Positions 27,956 through 35,432 are shown, counted from the first letter of the stretch. The stretch: DNA of 40,245 nt from Sphingomonas albertensis (GCF_014358075.1 NZ_JACONT010000038.1:1-40245); one strand, 5' to 3'. The notes: generated from the letters alone by a model not told the origin. Program-made: numbers and translations.

Positions 27956-29062
27956 ATGTTACCCGACGAAATTCAAGCGGCGCAGCGAAATGTTCGAACC
28001 GATGCATACCAGATGTCAGTTGGTGAACTAGTAAATTTGTACGAAACAGGGGAACTTATAGTTGACCCCGAGTTTCAGCGCTTATTCCGTTGGGAGCCTG
28101 GGCAGAAATCAAAGCTCATCGAGTCGATGTTGCTTGGAATTCCATTACCTTCAATATTCGTGTTCGAAACGGCGGATGCGAAGTGGGAGTTAGTAGACGG
28201 CCTTCAAAGGCTTTCCACGATACTGGAATTTATGGGAAAGCTCCGAGATCCGGATGGTTCACTGCGAGCTCCGTCAATTTTGGAAGCTACTCGCTATCTG
28301 CCATCACTGCACAACACAGTGTGGGAAGAGAATCAGAGAATCGATGTTCCGATTGACGAGCAGCGGGTATTGGAAAAAGCGCAACAGATAGCTGTTCGCC
28401 GATCGCGACTAAGCGTCGAGATTTTGAAGCGCCCCAGCGATGATGCAACCAAGTTTGATCTTTTCCAAAGATTGAACTCGGGGGGAACCGTAGCGAATCC
28501 TCAGGAACTGCGCAACTCTATTGTTTTAATGGTCAGTAGTAGTTACTTCAGGAGTATAAAGGCGGCAGCCGAGAGCCAACCCTTCCGGTCAATCATTGGG
28601 GTGAAAGACGAAGGAGAGCAGAAGCAGCGCCACATCGAATTTGCAATGAGATTTTTGGTTCATACCTTTGTACCATATCCGGGCAAGTTAGATGTGGAGG
28701 AGTATATTGACGAAGGCATCATTGTACTTGCTAGACAAAATCAATCAGATAGGGATAGCAGCCTGATACTGGATGTCTTTTCGCTCTTGTTCAATGCGGC
28801 AGGGGCTGATGCGCTAAGACGAGAAGAGGGAGACCGCCACGTTGGCCGAGTCGGCAACGTGGCCGTTGAAGCAATAGCAGTTGGCGTTGCCAGAAATATC
28901 GAATTAATCAAAGCATTAGATGATCCAATTTCTTTTGTTCGAGAAAAAATTGGGACTTTCTGGCGAGACAACATAGCGCAACAGTTTTTCTCTTCGGGTG
29001 TTCGGGGTACCTCACGTATCGAAAACACGGTTCCACTCGGGGAGCGTTGGTTTAAGCCGTGA
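27956..29062 (+). CDS. DUF262 (GmrS/ParB-fold) protein, candidate defence component
   Basis: Protein of 368 residues. The N-terminal DUF262 domain shows the motif pair FQRLFRW (residues 40-46) and VDGLQRLSTI (80-89), and later FQRLNSGGTVANPQELRNSI (170-189). All are hallmarks of the ParB/sulfiredoxin-fold NTPase-nuclease domains found in GmrSD and other anti-phage proteins. The HNH/DUF1524 domain of full GmrSD is not seen, so it is a DUF262-only protein. The ATG follows GAGGCGAG. Its last four bases overlap the next gene (GTGA). Codon use is A+T-richer than the ribosomal genes around it, a sign of recent transfer. Confidence 0.88.
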   Translation: MLPDEIQAAQRNVRTDAYQMSVGELVNLYETGELIVDPEFQRLFRWEPGQKSKLIESMLLGIPLPSIFVFETADAKWELVDGLQRLSTILEFMGKLRDPDGSLRAPSILEATRYLPSLHNTVWEENQRIDVPIDEQRVLEKAQQIAVRRSRLSVEILKRPSDDATKFDLFQRLNSGGTVANPQELRNSIVLMVSSSYFRSIKAAAESQPFRSIIGVKDEGEQKQRHIEFAMRFLVHTFVPYPGKLDVEEYIDEGIIVLARQNQSDRDSSLILDVFSLLFNAAGADALRREEGDRHVGRVGNVAVEAIAVGVARNIELIKALDDPISFVREKIGTFWRDNIAQQFFSSGVRGTSRIENTVPLGERWFKP

Positions 29063-29706
29063 GTAAACCATATTCGGAAAATGAGCTATATGACCAACTC
29101 GCCTCCGACAGAACGTGGCGCGTCAAAGAGATCAGCGATCTTAAAAACGCAATACGAACAGCCGACACAGCTGGGCAGCGAGTGCTGCTCCGATCCTTGG
29201 TAGCCATTGCGTACGCTCATTGGGAAGGCCATATTAGATACTCATCTTATAAGTATCTCTTGCACATCTCCCTTCGAAAGCTCCCGCTGGCGTCTCTCGA
29301 AAAACAATTCCTCAAAAACTTTTTTTACAGTCAATTTAACTCCCAGGCTCACAGCAGCTTAAAGGCAAAAGGGGAATTGATTGATAAAATTATGTCATCG
29401 GATGCTATTCGTTATGCTCGCGTAAATGAGGATCTCATCAATACTAAATCAAATCTGAATTTCGAGACATTCAGTGAGATTTGCGCCGTCTGCGGGCTTG
29501 ATCCAGGTAGCTTTGCAGAAGAAGAAAACTTTGTTGACGTCATCTTACTTAAGCGAAGAAACGCGATCGCTCATGGCGAGGAAACGTTCGTCGATTTAGA
29601 CGATCTTGACGACCTAAGTGACCGTACGATCAAACTGATGCGACGTTTCAGCGACGACCTTTCCAATCGCGCTACGCTAAAATCGTATCTCGTGTCGGCG
29701 GTGTAA
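29059..29706 (+). CDS. MAE_28990/MAE_18760-type HEPN-like nuclease
   Basis: Protein of 215 residues. The N-terminal region contains RSLVAIAYAHWEGHIRYSSY, and the C-terminal HEPN motif reads KRRNAIAHGEE (R167-N-X3-H172), as in the MAE_28990/MAE_18760 HEPN families. HEPN proteins are often metal-independent RNases. The start is GTG within GTGA shared with the DUF262 stop, so the two are translated together. A+T-rich like its partner. I infer a two-component system in which the DUF262 protein senses or cuts nucleic acid and the HEPN protein is the RNase effector; which phage signal triggers it is unknown. Confidence 0.85.
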   Translation: MSKPYSENELYDQLASDRTWRVKEISDLKNAIRTADTAGQRVLLRSLVAIAYAHWEGHIRYSSYKYLLHISLRKLPLASLEKQFLKNFFYSQFNSQAHSSLKAKGELIDKIMSSDAIRYARVNEDLINTKSNLNFETFSEICAVCGLDPGSFAEEENFVDVILLKRRNAIAHGEETFVDLDDLDDLSDRTIKLMRRFSDDLSNRATLKSYLVSAV

Positions 29707-29910
29707 TTGCTGGCGATTTGGGCCAGCTTCTACGCGATGGATATTTGCGAATGGTCTAGTCGAGGATAATACCTTTTAAGGATGGCATGGCAATTTTCCG
29801 ACGAAAACCCTTAGCTGTGACACAGTGCTGCCTTTGATGCAGAGGCAAGGCTAAATGGCGTGGCAAGCATCCGCGTAAGGAATGCCTTAAAGTTGCCGTT
29901 CGGCTATTTC

Positions 29911-30900
29911 TCAAGACACTCTGACCCCTTTCAGCCCCTTCAACCGCCATCCACCGAACAGCGCAACATTCGGATCGTGCGCCACCTTCGTCGGGTCGGC
30001 CTTGCTCCAGCCGGTGACCTGATCGAGCGCGGGCAGGCGTACCGGGTTTTGCGCCGGATACGGGTTGGTCAGCGTCGGTTCGCCGCGTTCGTTGCGGGCG
30101 GCTTCGGCGAGGTCGAAGGCTTCGCGGTCGCGGGCTTGGCGGGCTTCGTACATCGCCGACAGGCGGTAGCTGTGGGCTTCGCTCGATTCTCCGCGGCGGC
30201 GCTTGATGTGCGGCGGCTCCTCCTGGAGGTGGACCGTCTTGGCGTGGAGGTGGAGGAGTTGCAGCGCCTGGTTCGCGGTCATCGGCGGGATCGGCGGGGG
30301 ATCGTTGTGGCGCCACTCGTCATGGTCGTGCGCGCCGGGCAGGATGCTGGCGAGTAGCGCTGCCTCGACCTGTTCGTAGCCAAGTTCCAGCGCGAGGCGC
30401 ATTTCGCGGGCGAAGGCGGGGCTGGCTTTGCGGCGGGCGTAGAAGGCGGAGTGGCTGAAGCCGGCGGCGGCGGCCGAGAGGCGGACGTTGGCGGTGGCGG
30501 AGAGCGCGGTGAGGAAGGCTTGCTCGGCGGCGTGACCCAGGCGGTTGGCGGGCGGGCGGCGGAGCTGGAGGCGGCCGTTGGCGGTTCTTGTCGTGGTGGG
30601 CGTGATGTCGGTGCGTCGCGGTTGGGGCGAGCCCCCTCCACCCCCGGCCTCTGGTCGGCGGTCCCCCTCTGCGTTCCGGGGAGGATCTTTAAGGGCTGCG
30701 GAGGCGAAGGCCAGCGCGGCGTCCCATTTGGCGGCGAAGGCGGGGTGGGCGGCGCGGCGCTTGGTGAAGGTGGAGCGGTTGTAGCCTAGCGTGCTGGCGG
30801 CTTCGCGGGCGTTGCCGGTGCGGCGGAGGGCTGCGAGGAACACGGCGTTCTGGGCGGCCTGGCGGCGGGTGAACCGGTCGGGGGTGAAGGGGCGCGCCAT
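29911..30900 (-). CDS. Protein with two terminase-small-subunit-like helix-turn-helix repeats
   Basis: Protein of 329 residues on the opposite strand to its neighbours. Residues about 20-66 (FLAALRRTGNAREAASTLGY, then NRSTFTKRRAAHPAFAAKW) and about 129-175 (FLTALSATANVRLSAAAAGF, then SHSAFYARRKASPAFAREM) are copies of one unit, a helix-turn-helix pattern common in phage terminase small subunits and transposase-like proteins. Between them lies a low-complexity Gly/Pro/Thr linker. The C-terminal half is polar with no domain I recognise. No large terminase or other phage gene is nearby, so it may be a prophage remnant or a DNA-binding protein of another role. GC-rich, unlike the DUF262-HEPN pair. 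The A+T-richer gap 29707-29910 shows no gene. Confidence 0.6.
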   Translation of the reverse strand: MARPFTPDRFTRRQAAQNAVFLAALRRTGNAREAASTLGYNRSTFTKRRAAHPAFAAKWDAALAFASAALKDPPRNAEGDRRPEAGGGGGSPQPRRTDITPTTTRTANGRLQLRRPPANRLGHAAEQAFLTALSATANVRLSAAAAGFSHSAFYARRKASPAFAREMRLALELGYEQVEAALLASILPGAHDHDEWRHNDPPPIPPMTANQALQLLHLHAKTVHLQEEPPHIKRRRGESSEAHSYRLSAMYEARQARDREAFDLAEAARNERGEPTLTNPYPAQNPVRLPALDQVTGWSKADPTKVAHDPNVALFGGWRLKGLKGVRVS

Positions 30901-30969
30901 CGCTAGTGGGTCTGCCTCGATATCCTACATTGCAAGGGGGCTTGTGCTGGGTGCGGCGGGGCAGAGAAT

Positions 30970-31023
30970 GTTTCCCCGCGAAGGCGGGGATCCAGTCTGG
31001 GCTCCCGCCTTCGCGGGAGAACA
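30970..31023. repeat. Palindromic intergenic repeat, family B copy 3
   Basis: TTCCCCGCGAAGGCGGGGA, core TCCAGTCTGGGC, then CCCGCCTTCGCGGG and AGAACAAGGAAGCG. The copy at 32758-32811 shares this right flank, so the duplicated block extends beyond the palindrome. Confidence 0.85.
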
Positions 31024-31060
31024 AGGAAGCGGGCGATGGGAGTCGTTAGGAAGGGATTGT

Positions 31061-31146
31061 TCACGCAAAGGCGCGAGGGCGCGAAGGGAAGTGAGAAGAA
31101 GTAGATTCGGGGTTCGCGCGGAGGCGCGGAGACGCGGAGGAGAAGG
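31061..31146. repeat. Heptad-like GCGNAGG repeats upstream of rplK
   Basis: Two clusters show a period of about 7 bases: ACGCAAAGGCGCGAGGGCGC (31063-31082) continuing GAAGG, and GCGCGGAGGCGCGGAGACGC (31116-31135) continuing GGAGG. Comparable heptad series are scattered in intergenic DNA of many Gram-negative genomes. No function is known to me. They lie in the 421-nt leader region of rplK, which also holds a family B repeat. Confidence 0.55.
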
Positions 31147-31321
31147 GCGCGGCGAAGAAGGGGGAAGCGGGTGTTGCCGCTTTGCGGGTTTTGGGGTATG
31201 CGCGCCGGCTTCCACCTTCATTGTTGGAATTGCGGGAGGTTGCCGACACGGTAGCCGCCATCACCGCTAGACTCACCGGGCGAGGCGCTGTTGCGCTCAA
31301 AGCCCAATATAAGAGAGTGAC

Positions 31322-31753
31322 ATGGCTAAAAAGATTACCGGATACATCAAGCTGCAGGTGCCTGCAGGCGAGGCAAAGCCTGCGCCGCCGATCGGGCCTG
31401 CGCTGGGTCAGCGCGGCGTCAACATCATGGAGTTCTGCAAGGCGTTCAACGCCGGCACGAGCGAACTGAAGAAGGGCATGCCGATCCCGACCGTCATCAC
31501 GGTCTATGCGGATCGCTCGTTCTCGTTCGAGACCAAGACCCCGCCTGCCTCGTACCTGATCAAGGAGGCCGCCGGTCTCAAGTCGGGTTCGAAGGAGCCG
31601 GGCAAGGTCGTCGCCGGCAAGATCAAGCGCAGCCAGCTGAGCGAGATCGCCACGACGAAGATGAAGGACCTCAACGCCAACGATATCGACGCTGCGACGA
31701 AGATCATCGAAGGCAGCGCCCGCGCAATGGGCCTCGAAGTGGTGGAGGGCTGA
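31322..31753 (+). CDS. rplK: 50S ribosomal protein L11
   Basis: Protein of 143 residues in the GTPase-associated centre, which binds 23S rRNA with the thiopeptide site. It starts [20 protein letters not shown] and has the proline-rich [20 protein letters not shown]. The C-terminal rRNA-binding domain ends [11 protein letters not shown]. It is first of the rplKA pair. Upstream lies a terminase-like gene on the other strand rather than nusG, so it needs its own promoter in 30901-31321; I cannot assign one with confidence. Confidence 0.98.
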   Translation: MAKKITGYIKLQVPAGEAKPAPPIGPALGQRGVNIMEFCKAFNAGTSELKKGMPIPTVITVYADRSFSFETKTPPASYLIKEAAGLKSGSKEPGKVVAGKIKRSQLSEIATTKMKDLNANDIDAATKIIEGSARAMGLEVVEG

Positions 31754-31757
31754 GATC

Positions 31758-32450
31758 ATGGCTAAGCTGAGCAAGAAGCAGAAGGCCGTCACGGTCGACC
31801 TCGTCAAGCTGCACGGCATCGACGAGGCCATCGGTCTCGCACGGTCGGGCGCCACGTCGAAGTTCGACGAGACGATCGAAGTCGCGCTGAACCTGGGCGT
31901 CGATCCGCGTCACGCAGACCAGATGGTCCGCGGCGTCGTCACGCTGCCCAAGGGCACCGGCAAGACCGTCCGCGTCGGCGTGTTCGCCCGCGGCGCGAAG
32001 GCTGAAGAGGCACTCGCAGCAGGCGCAGACGTCGTCGGCGCCGAAGACCTGATGGAAATCATCCAGGGTGGCACGATCGATTTCGATCGCTGCATCGCGA
32101 CCCCGGACATGATGGGCATCGTCGGTCGCCTCGGTAAGGTGCTGGGTCCCAAGGGCCTGATGCCGAACCCGAAGCTCGGCACGGTGACGATGAACGTCGC
32201 CGCCGCGGTTCAGGCGGCCAAGGGCGGCCAGATCGAATACCGCGTCGAGAAGGCCGGCATCATCCATTCGGGCATCGGCAAGGCGTCGTTCCCGGCGGAA
32301 GACCTGCGCGCGAACTTCGACGCACTGGTCGACGCAGTGGTCAAGGCGAAGCCGACCGGCGCCAAGGGCAAGTACGTCCAGAAGGTCGCGATCTCGTCGA
32401 CCATGGGTGCGGGCATCAAGGTCGACACGGCTGAAGTTGCTGGCGCCTGA
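31758..32450 (+). CDS. rplA: 50S ribosomal protein L1
   Basis: Protein of 230 residues forming the L1 stalk, which guides deacylated tRNA out of the E site; in E. coli also the repressor of rplKA translation. It contains [20 protein letters not shown], the signature [19 protein letters not shown] and the ending [10 protein letters not shown]. 4 nt after rplK. It is followed directly by the third copy of the three-hairpin element and a terminator-like hairpin. Confidence 0.98.
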   Translation: MAKLSKKQKAVTVDLVKLHGIDEAIGLARSGATSKFDETIEVALNLGVDPRHADQMVRGVVTLPKGTGKTVRVGVFARGAKAEEALAAGADVVGAEDLMEIIQGGTIDFDRCIATPDMMGIVGRLGKVLGPKGLMPNPKLGTVTMNVAAAVQAAKGGQIEYRVEKAGIIHSGIGKASFPAEDLRANFDALVDAVVKAKPTGAKGKYVQKVAISSTMGAGIKVDTAEVAGA

Positions 32451-32544
32451 GCCGCACGTGGCTAGCGCGAGCTAGTCACGAGACGGCGAAAGCGCGGCCG
32501 GCGCGGGCAACCGCGACCGACGAGGACGGGATTTACTCCCGTCC
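32451..32544 (+). ncRNA. Recurrent three-hairpin element, copy 3 (downstream of rplA)
   Basis: Begins at the base after the rplA stop codon. GCCG-CAC, stem GTGGCTAGC/GCTAGTCAC with GNRA loop GCGA, GAGA-CGGC; then GAAAGCGCGGCCGGC, stem GCGG/CCGC with loop GCAA, linker GACCGACGA, and stem GGACGGGA/TCCCGTCC with loop TTTAC. It keeps all linkers of the nusG copy although almost every stem pair is different. Confidence 0.72.
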
Positions 32545-32560
32545 TGCCGCTGCGATTTGA

Positions 32561-32591
32561 GAAGGGCCGGGAGCGATCCCGGCCCTTCTTG
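32561..32591 (+). terminator. Terminator-like hairpin after rplA
   Basis: The perfect 12-bp stem GAAGGGCCGGGA/TCCCGGCCCTTC with loop GCGA is followed by TTGCG. The T run is short, so termination may be partial. It follows the three-hairpin element by 16 nt and probably separates rplKA from rplJL. Confidence 0.6.
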
Positions 32592-32639
32592 CGTGTGGAG
32601 CAGACCGGTCGTTCGACGAACACCCCCTTCCCCACTCCC

Positions 32640-32720
32640 GTCATCCTGACGGAAGTCAGGACCCAGGGTTACGGACGGTGCCCCATGTGGCTCTGGGTCC
32701 TGACTTTCGTCAGGATGACG
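32640..32720. repeat. Inverted repeat built on CCTGACGGAAGTCAGGACCC
   Basis: GTCATCCTGACGGAAGTCAG followed by GACCCAGGG on the left faces CTCTGGGTCCTGACTTTCGT followed by CAGGATGAC on the right. Each arm is a small hairpin and about 25 nt lie between. It is one of three repeat structures in the 675-nt rplA-rplJ gap. Confidence 0.8.
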
Positions 32721-32757
32721 AGTAGTGCGTGATCCGCCCGAACGGCACCGAGGCTTG

Positions 32758-32811
32758 CTTACCCGCGAAGGCGGGGATCCAGACTGGGCTCCAGCCTTCG
32801 CGGGAGAACAA
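32758..32811. repeat. Palindromic intergenic repeat, family B copy 4
   Basis: TTACCCGCGAAGGCGGGGAT, core CCAGACTGGGCT, then CCAGCCTTCGCGGGAG and AACAAGGAAGCG. One arm has a mismatch (CCAGCC for CCCGCC). It shares its right flank with the copy at 30970-31023. Confidence 0.8.
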
Positions 32812-32859
32812 GGAAGCGTGGCCCGCCCGCGATCACACGCGCCACCCGAGCACCTCAAC

Positions 32860-32887
32860 TTGACTCCCCCGCATATTCCGCTAAGCG
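32860..32887 (+). promoter_or_regulatory. Promoter candidate for rplJL
   Basis: TTGACT and TAAGCG are separated by 16 nt. It lies about 240 nt before rplJ and after the terminator-like hairpin that follows rplA, a suitable place for an independent L10-L12 promoter with a long leader. Confidence 0.45.
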
Positions 32888-32894
32888 GCACCTT

Positions 32895-33113
32895 CGTTCG
32901 GCGGGCTTGCTCGTCGAACTCCGTCCGAGACAGTGGGTGCACAGGGTTTGCCGGTGCTTAATCTCCCACCTAGACGGGGAATGAGATTTTGTCGGCCCAT
33001 CTGCGCGCCGCCCCTCTCCCATGCCCCATCGACGAGACACCCCGGAAGCGCGGGTTTGTCTGCGCCTCCGGTTAGTAACCGGGTCCACTGCGCAAGCGGT
33101 GAACTCGTAAAAC
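32895..33113 (+). promoter_or_regulatory. Long rplJ leader; candidate L10-binding regulatory RNA
   Basis: About 220 nt of transcribed, gene-free leader precede rplJ. It contains the hairpins CCGGTTAGTAACCGG (33068-33082, a 5-bp CCGGT/ACCGG stem) and CGCAAGCG-type loops near the start codon. The L10-(L12)4 complex represses its own mRNA through such a leader in E. coli and other bacteria. I identify it by position and structure, not by a checked match to the known consensus. Confidence 0.4.
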
Positions 33114-33125
33114 GTGGAGAATGGC

Positions 33126-33641
33126 ATGGATCGTGATCAAAAGACCGCGGCCGTAGCCGAGCTGAACCGCACCTTTTCCGAGGTCGGCGTCGTCGTTGTC
33201 ACGCGCAACCTCGGCCTGACCGTCGCACAGTCCACTGTGCTGCGGAACAAGATGCGCGATGCCGGCGCGACCTACAAGGTCTCGAAGAACAAGCTTGCCA
33301 AGATCGCAATGGACGGCACCGACTACAGCTCGCTGGGCGACATGCTCACGGGTCCGGTCGGTCTGGCCAGCTCCATCGATCCCGTCGCGGCCGCCAAGGT
33401 GGTCGTGGAATTCGCGAAGACGAACGACAAGTTCGAAATCGTGGGTGGGGCGATGGGCGCGACGACCCTCGACGTCGACGGTGTGAAGGCGCTCGCAACG
33501 CTGCCCTCGCTGGACGAACTGCGTGCCAAGATCGTTGGCCTCATCGTGGCACCCGCCACGAAGCTGGCAACGATCACGCAGGCTCCGGCAGCGCAGCTCG
33601 CGCGCGTGCTTTCCGCCTACGCGGAGAAGGAAGCCGCCTGA
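33126..33641 (+). CDS. rplJ: 50S ribosomal protein L10
   Basis: Stalk-base protein of 171 residues that anchors L7/L12 dimers. It starts [20 protein letters not shown] and contains [20 protein letters not shown] and the C-terminal L12-binding helix [19 protein letters not shown] use the ATG at 33126, about 7 nt after GGAG. An in-frame GTG at 33114 would include that Shine-Dalgarno site. Confidence 0.97.
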   Translation: MDRDQKTAAVAELNRTFSEVGVVVVTRNLGLTVAQSTVLRNKMRDAGATYKVSKNKLAKIAMDGTDYSSLGDMLTGPVGLASSIDPVAAAKVVVEFAKTNDKFEIVGGAMGATTLDVDGVKALATLPSLDELRAKIVGLIVAPATKLATITQAPAAQLARVLSAYAEKEAA

Positions 33642-33705
33642 TCTTGCAGGCCTTTCGTTACCTTTTTGAACTGATGGGGCATGAGCCCCGAGATGGAGAT
33701 TTATC

Positions 33706-34080
33706 ATGGCAGACCTGAACGCGCTCGTTGAGAGCCTGAGCGAACTGACCGTTCTCGAAGCAGCTGAGCTTTCGAAGCTGCTCGAAGAGAAGTGGGGCGT
33801 TTCGGCCGCAGCAGCGGTCGCAGCACCGGCAGCAGGCGGCGGCGCCGCTGCTCCTGCAGCAGAAGAGCAGACCGAATTCGACGTCATCCTGACCGGCGAC
33901 GGTGGCAAGAAGATCAACGTCATCAAGGAAGTCCGTGCGATCACCGCGCTCGGCCTCACCGAAGCCAAGACGCTGGTCGAGTCGGCTCCCAAGGCCGTCA
34001 AGGAAGGCGTGTCGAAGGACGAGGCCGCCAAGATCAAGGCGCAGCTCGAAGCAGCCGGTGCGACCGTCGAGGTCAAGTAA
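33706..34080 (+). CDS. rplL: 50S ribosomal protein L7/L12
   Basis: Stalk protein of 124 residues that recruits translational GTPases. The N-terminal dimerisation part is [20 protein letters not shown], the hinge is a run of Ala/Gly/Pro ([18 protein letters not shown]), and the C-terminal domain has [20 protein letters not shown] and [20 protein letters not shown]. Normal length. It is followed by the fourth three-hairpin element and a strong terminator; rpoB, its usual neighbour, is absent. Confidence 0.98.
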   Translation: MADLNALVESLSELTVLEAAELSKLLEEKWGVSAAAAVAAPAAGGGAAAPAAEEQTEFDVILTGDGGKKINVIKEVRAITALGLTEAKTLVESAPKAVKEGVSKDEAAKIKAQLEAAGATVEVK

Positions 34081-34182
34081 GCCGCAGCGGGAGAGACGAT
34101 TTAGCTTAGGCTAAGTCGCATTCCCGCAAGGCCGGCCGGCGGTGCCTGCACCGACCGACGAAGCAGGGGCTTTGCCCCTGCT
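34081..34182 (+). ncRNA. Recurrent three-hairpin element, copy 4 (downstream of rplL)
   Basis: Begins at the base after the rplL stop. The first hairpin has outer stem GCGGGA/TCCCGC and inner stem CGATTTAGC/GCTAAGTCG. Its internal loop has GAGA on the 5' side and CAT on the 3' side, the reverse of the other three copies (CAC then GAGA). Then CAAGGCCGGCCGGC, stem GGTGC/GCACC, linker GACCGACGA and stem AGCAGGGGC/GCCCCTGCT with loop TTT. The shared linkers make the relationship clear. Confidence 0.68.
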
Positions 34183-34195
34183 GGCCGCAGCTAAG

Positions 34196-34231
34196 AAAAA
34201 GGGCGGCCCCAGCGATGGGGTCGCCCTTTTT
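34196..34231 (+). terminator. Intrinsic terminator of rplJL, bidirectional
   Basis: AAAAAGGGCG and CGCCCTTTTT enclose CCCC-AGCGAT-GGGG, a long hairpin followed by five T and preceded by five A. It closes the rplL transcript, which shows rpoBC is not co-transcribed here. Confidence 0.93.
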
Positions 34232-34260
34232 CGTATGCGGGAAGATCACTCCGTAAACCC

Positions 34261-34364
34261 CACCCCGGCGAAGGCCGGGGCCCAGTTGAGAAACGGGGGT
34301 AGCGAAACGCTGCACGCTATCACGCTGGCTTTCCCACCTGGGCCCCGGCCTTCGCCGGGGTGGC
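34261..34364. repeat. Inverted repeat built on CCCCGGCGAAGGCCGGGG
   Basis: CACCCCGGCGAAGGCCGGGG followed by CCCAG on the left faces CTGGG followed by CCCCGGCCTTCGCCGGGGTG on the right, with about 55 nt between. It lies between the rplL terminator and the convergent membrane-protein gene. Confidence 0.82.
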
Positions 34365-34374
34365 ACCATGAGGA

Positions 34375-35217
34375 TCAGACTGTCCGAGCTTCAAACTGTG
34401 CCGCGTCGAGCGTCCGCTTACTCACCACACCCAGATCGCGAGGCCGCACGGTCCAGCCCTGCCAGGTCAGCCCGGTCCTCGACCCAACGAACAACGCCGA
34501 CCCGACCAAGCCTGCGAACAGCCCGACCCACAGCGCATCGAAGATCATCAGCGCCCAGACGATCGGCAGCGGCTGACCCAGGGCCAGTTTGTGGTTCACC
34601 ATGTGCAGCAACTGCGACGGCGCAAAGGCGATGGCCGCGAGGACGCAGAGCAGGATCGCGGCGGGCAGGAGCGAGGTCATCGCCCGCTTTGCCGTCACCG
34701 ATCGGTCTTCCAGCAACGCGCCGACGACGTAGATCAGAATACCCGCCTGAATGACCGCCGAGACGATCTTGAACGGAATGCCGATCGCAATCGACAGACC
34801 CTGCTTGCCCAGCCATTCGAACGGCAGCGCCAGTGCGTAGCCGAGCAGCAAGCCACCCACGACCTTGACCAGAACAAGCGGCGGCACGAGCAGCGTGCGG
34901 CGGACGGACCCGACCGACCAGAATCGCGCGGTGGCGAGAATGGCGATGATGAACCCCGCCACCTTCACATAACCAAAGCTCCAGCGCAGCGGATCGTTGG
35001 CGAGCGCGCGGAACCGGTCGACCGAGTCGAACATCCCCAGATGGATCTCGCCGATATGTTGCAGGAATTCCGGCACGACAGCGATCGCCAGTATCAGCGG
35101 CGCCATGACGACCATATGTCCGCCATGCCGATAGGTCTCGACCATCGCGCGCCCGACGCTGCGGAACGCACCAAGGATTCCCACGTCCGTCCGGCGTGTG
35201 TTGTCACTGTCGGTCAT
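34375..35217 (-). CDS. Hypothetical polytopic membrane protein
   Basis: Protein of 280 residues with about six hydrophobic segments, for example near 38-50, 85-97, 110-130, 144-166, 182-200 and 222-246. I do not recognise a family. It begins MTDSDNTRRTDVGILGAF. Its ATG overlaps the stop of the XRE gene by four bases (ATGA), so it is translated as the third member of the DUF2975-XRE operon. A role linked to the membrane protein DUF2975 partner is inference. Confidence 0.75.
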   Translation of the reverse strand: MTDSDNTRRTDVGILGAFRSVGRAMVETYRHGGHMVVMAPLILAIAVVPEFLQHIGEIHLGMFDSVDRFRALANDPLRWSFGYVKVAGFIIAILATARFWSVGSVRRTLLVPPLVLVKVVGGLLLGYALALPFEWLGKQGLSIAIGIPFKIVSAVIQAGILIYVVGALLEDRSVTAKRAMTSLLPAAILLCVLAAIAFAPSQLLHMVNHKLALGQPLPIVWALMIFDALWVGLFAGLVGSALFVGSRTGLTWQGWTVRPRDLGVVSKRTLDAAQFEARTV

Positions 35218-35432
35218 GCATCTTCCCCCTCTTGCGTAAAACTCAGGATCTCGCCCGGCTGGCAGTCGAGCACGCGGCAGAGCGCCTCCAGCGTCGAGAA
35301 ACGGATCGCTTTCGCCTTGCCTGTCTTCAGGATCGACAGGTTTGCCATCGTGATGTCGACGGTCTGCGACAGCTCGGTCAGCGTCATGCCGCGCGCGGCG
35401 AGCACGGCGTCGAGCGTGACGATGACGGGCAT
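35214..35432 (-). CDS. XRE-family transcription regulator, DUF2975-linked type
   Basis: Small DNA-binding protein of 72 residues consisting of a helix-turn-helix domain: LAARGMTLTELSQTVDITMA, then NLSILKTGKAKAIRFSTLEA and LCRVLDCQPGEILSF. This is the YozG-like form that usually sits next to DUF2975 membrane proteins. The ATG at 35432 overlaps the DUF2975 stop by one base. It probably binds the paired operators at 35961-35992 and represses its own operon; that is inferred from layout. Confidence 0.87.
   Translation of the reverse strand: MPVIVTLDAVLAARGMTLTELSQTVDITMANLSILKTGKAKAIRFSTLEALCRVLDCQPGEILSFTQEGEDA

Noticed and set aside
27816..28007. Minus-strand frames between the antitoxin and DUF262 genes, including a short VRLHDGGVVTIPQVAAD* run
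   Set aside because: The short run looks protein-like and could be the end of a lost gene, but no start or domain is visible, so it is too little to call a pseudogene.
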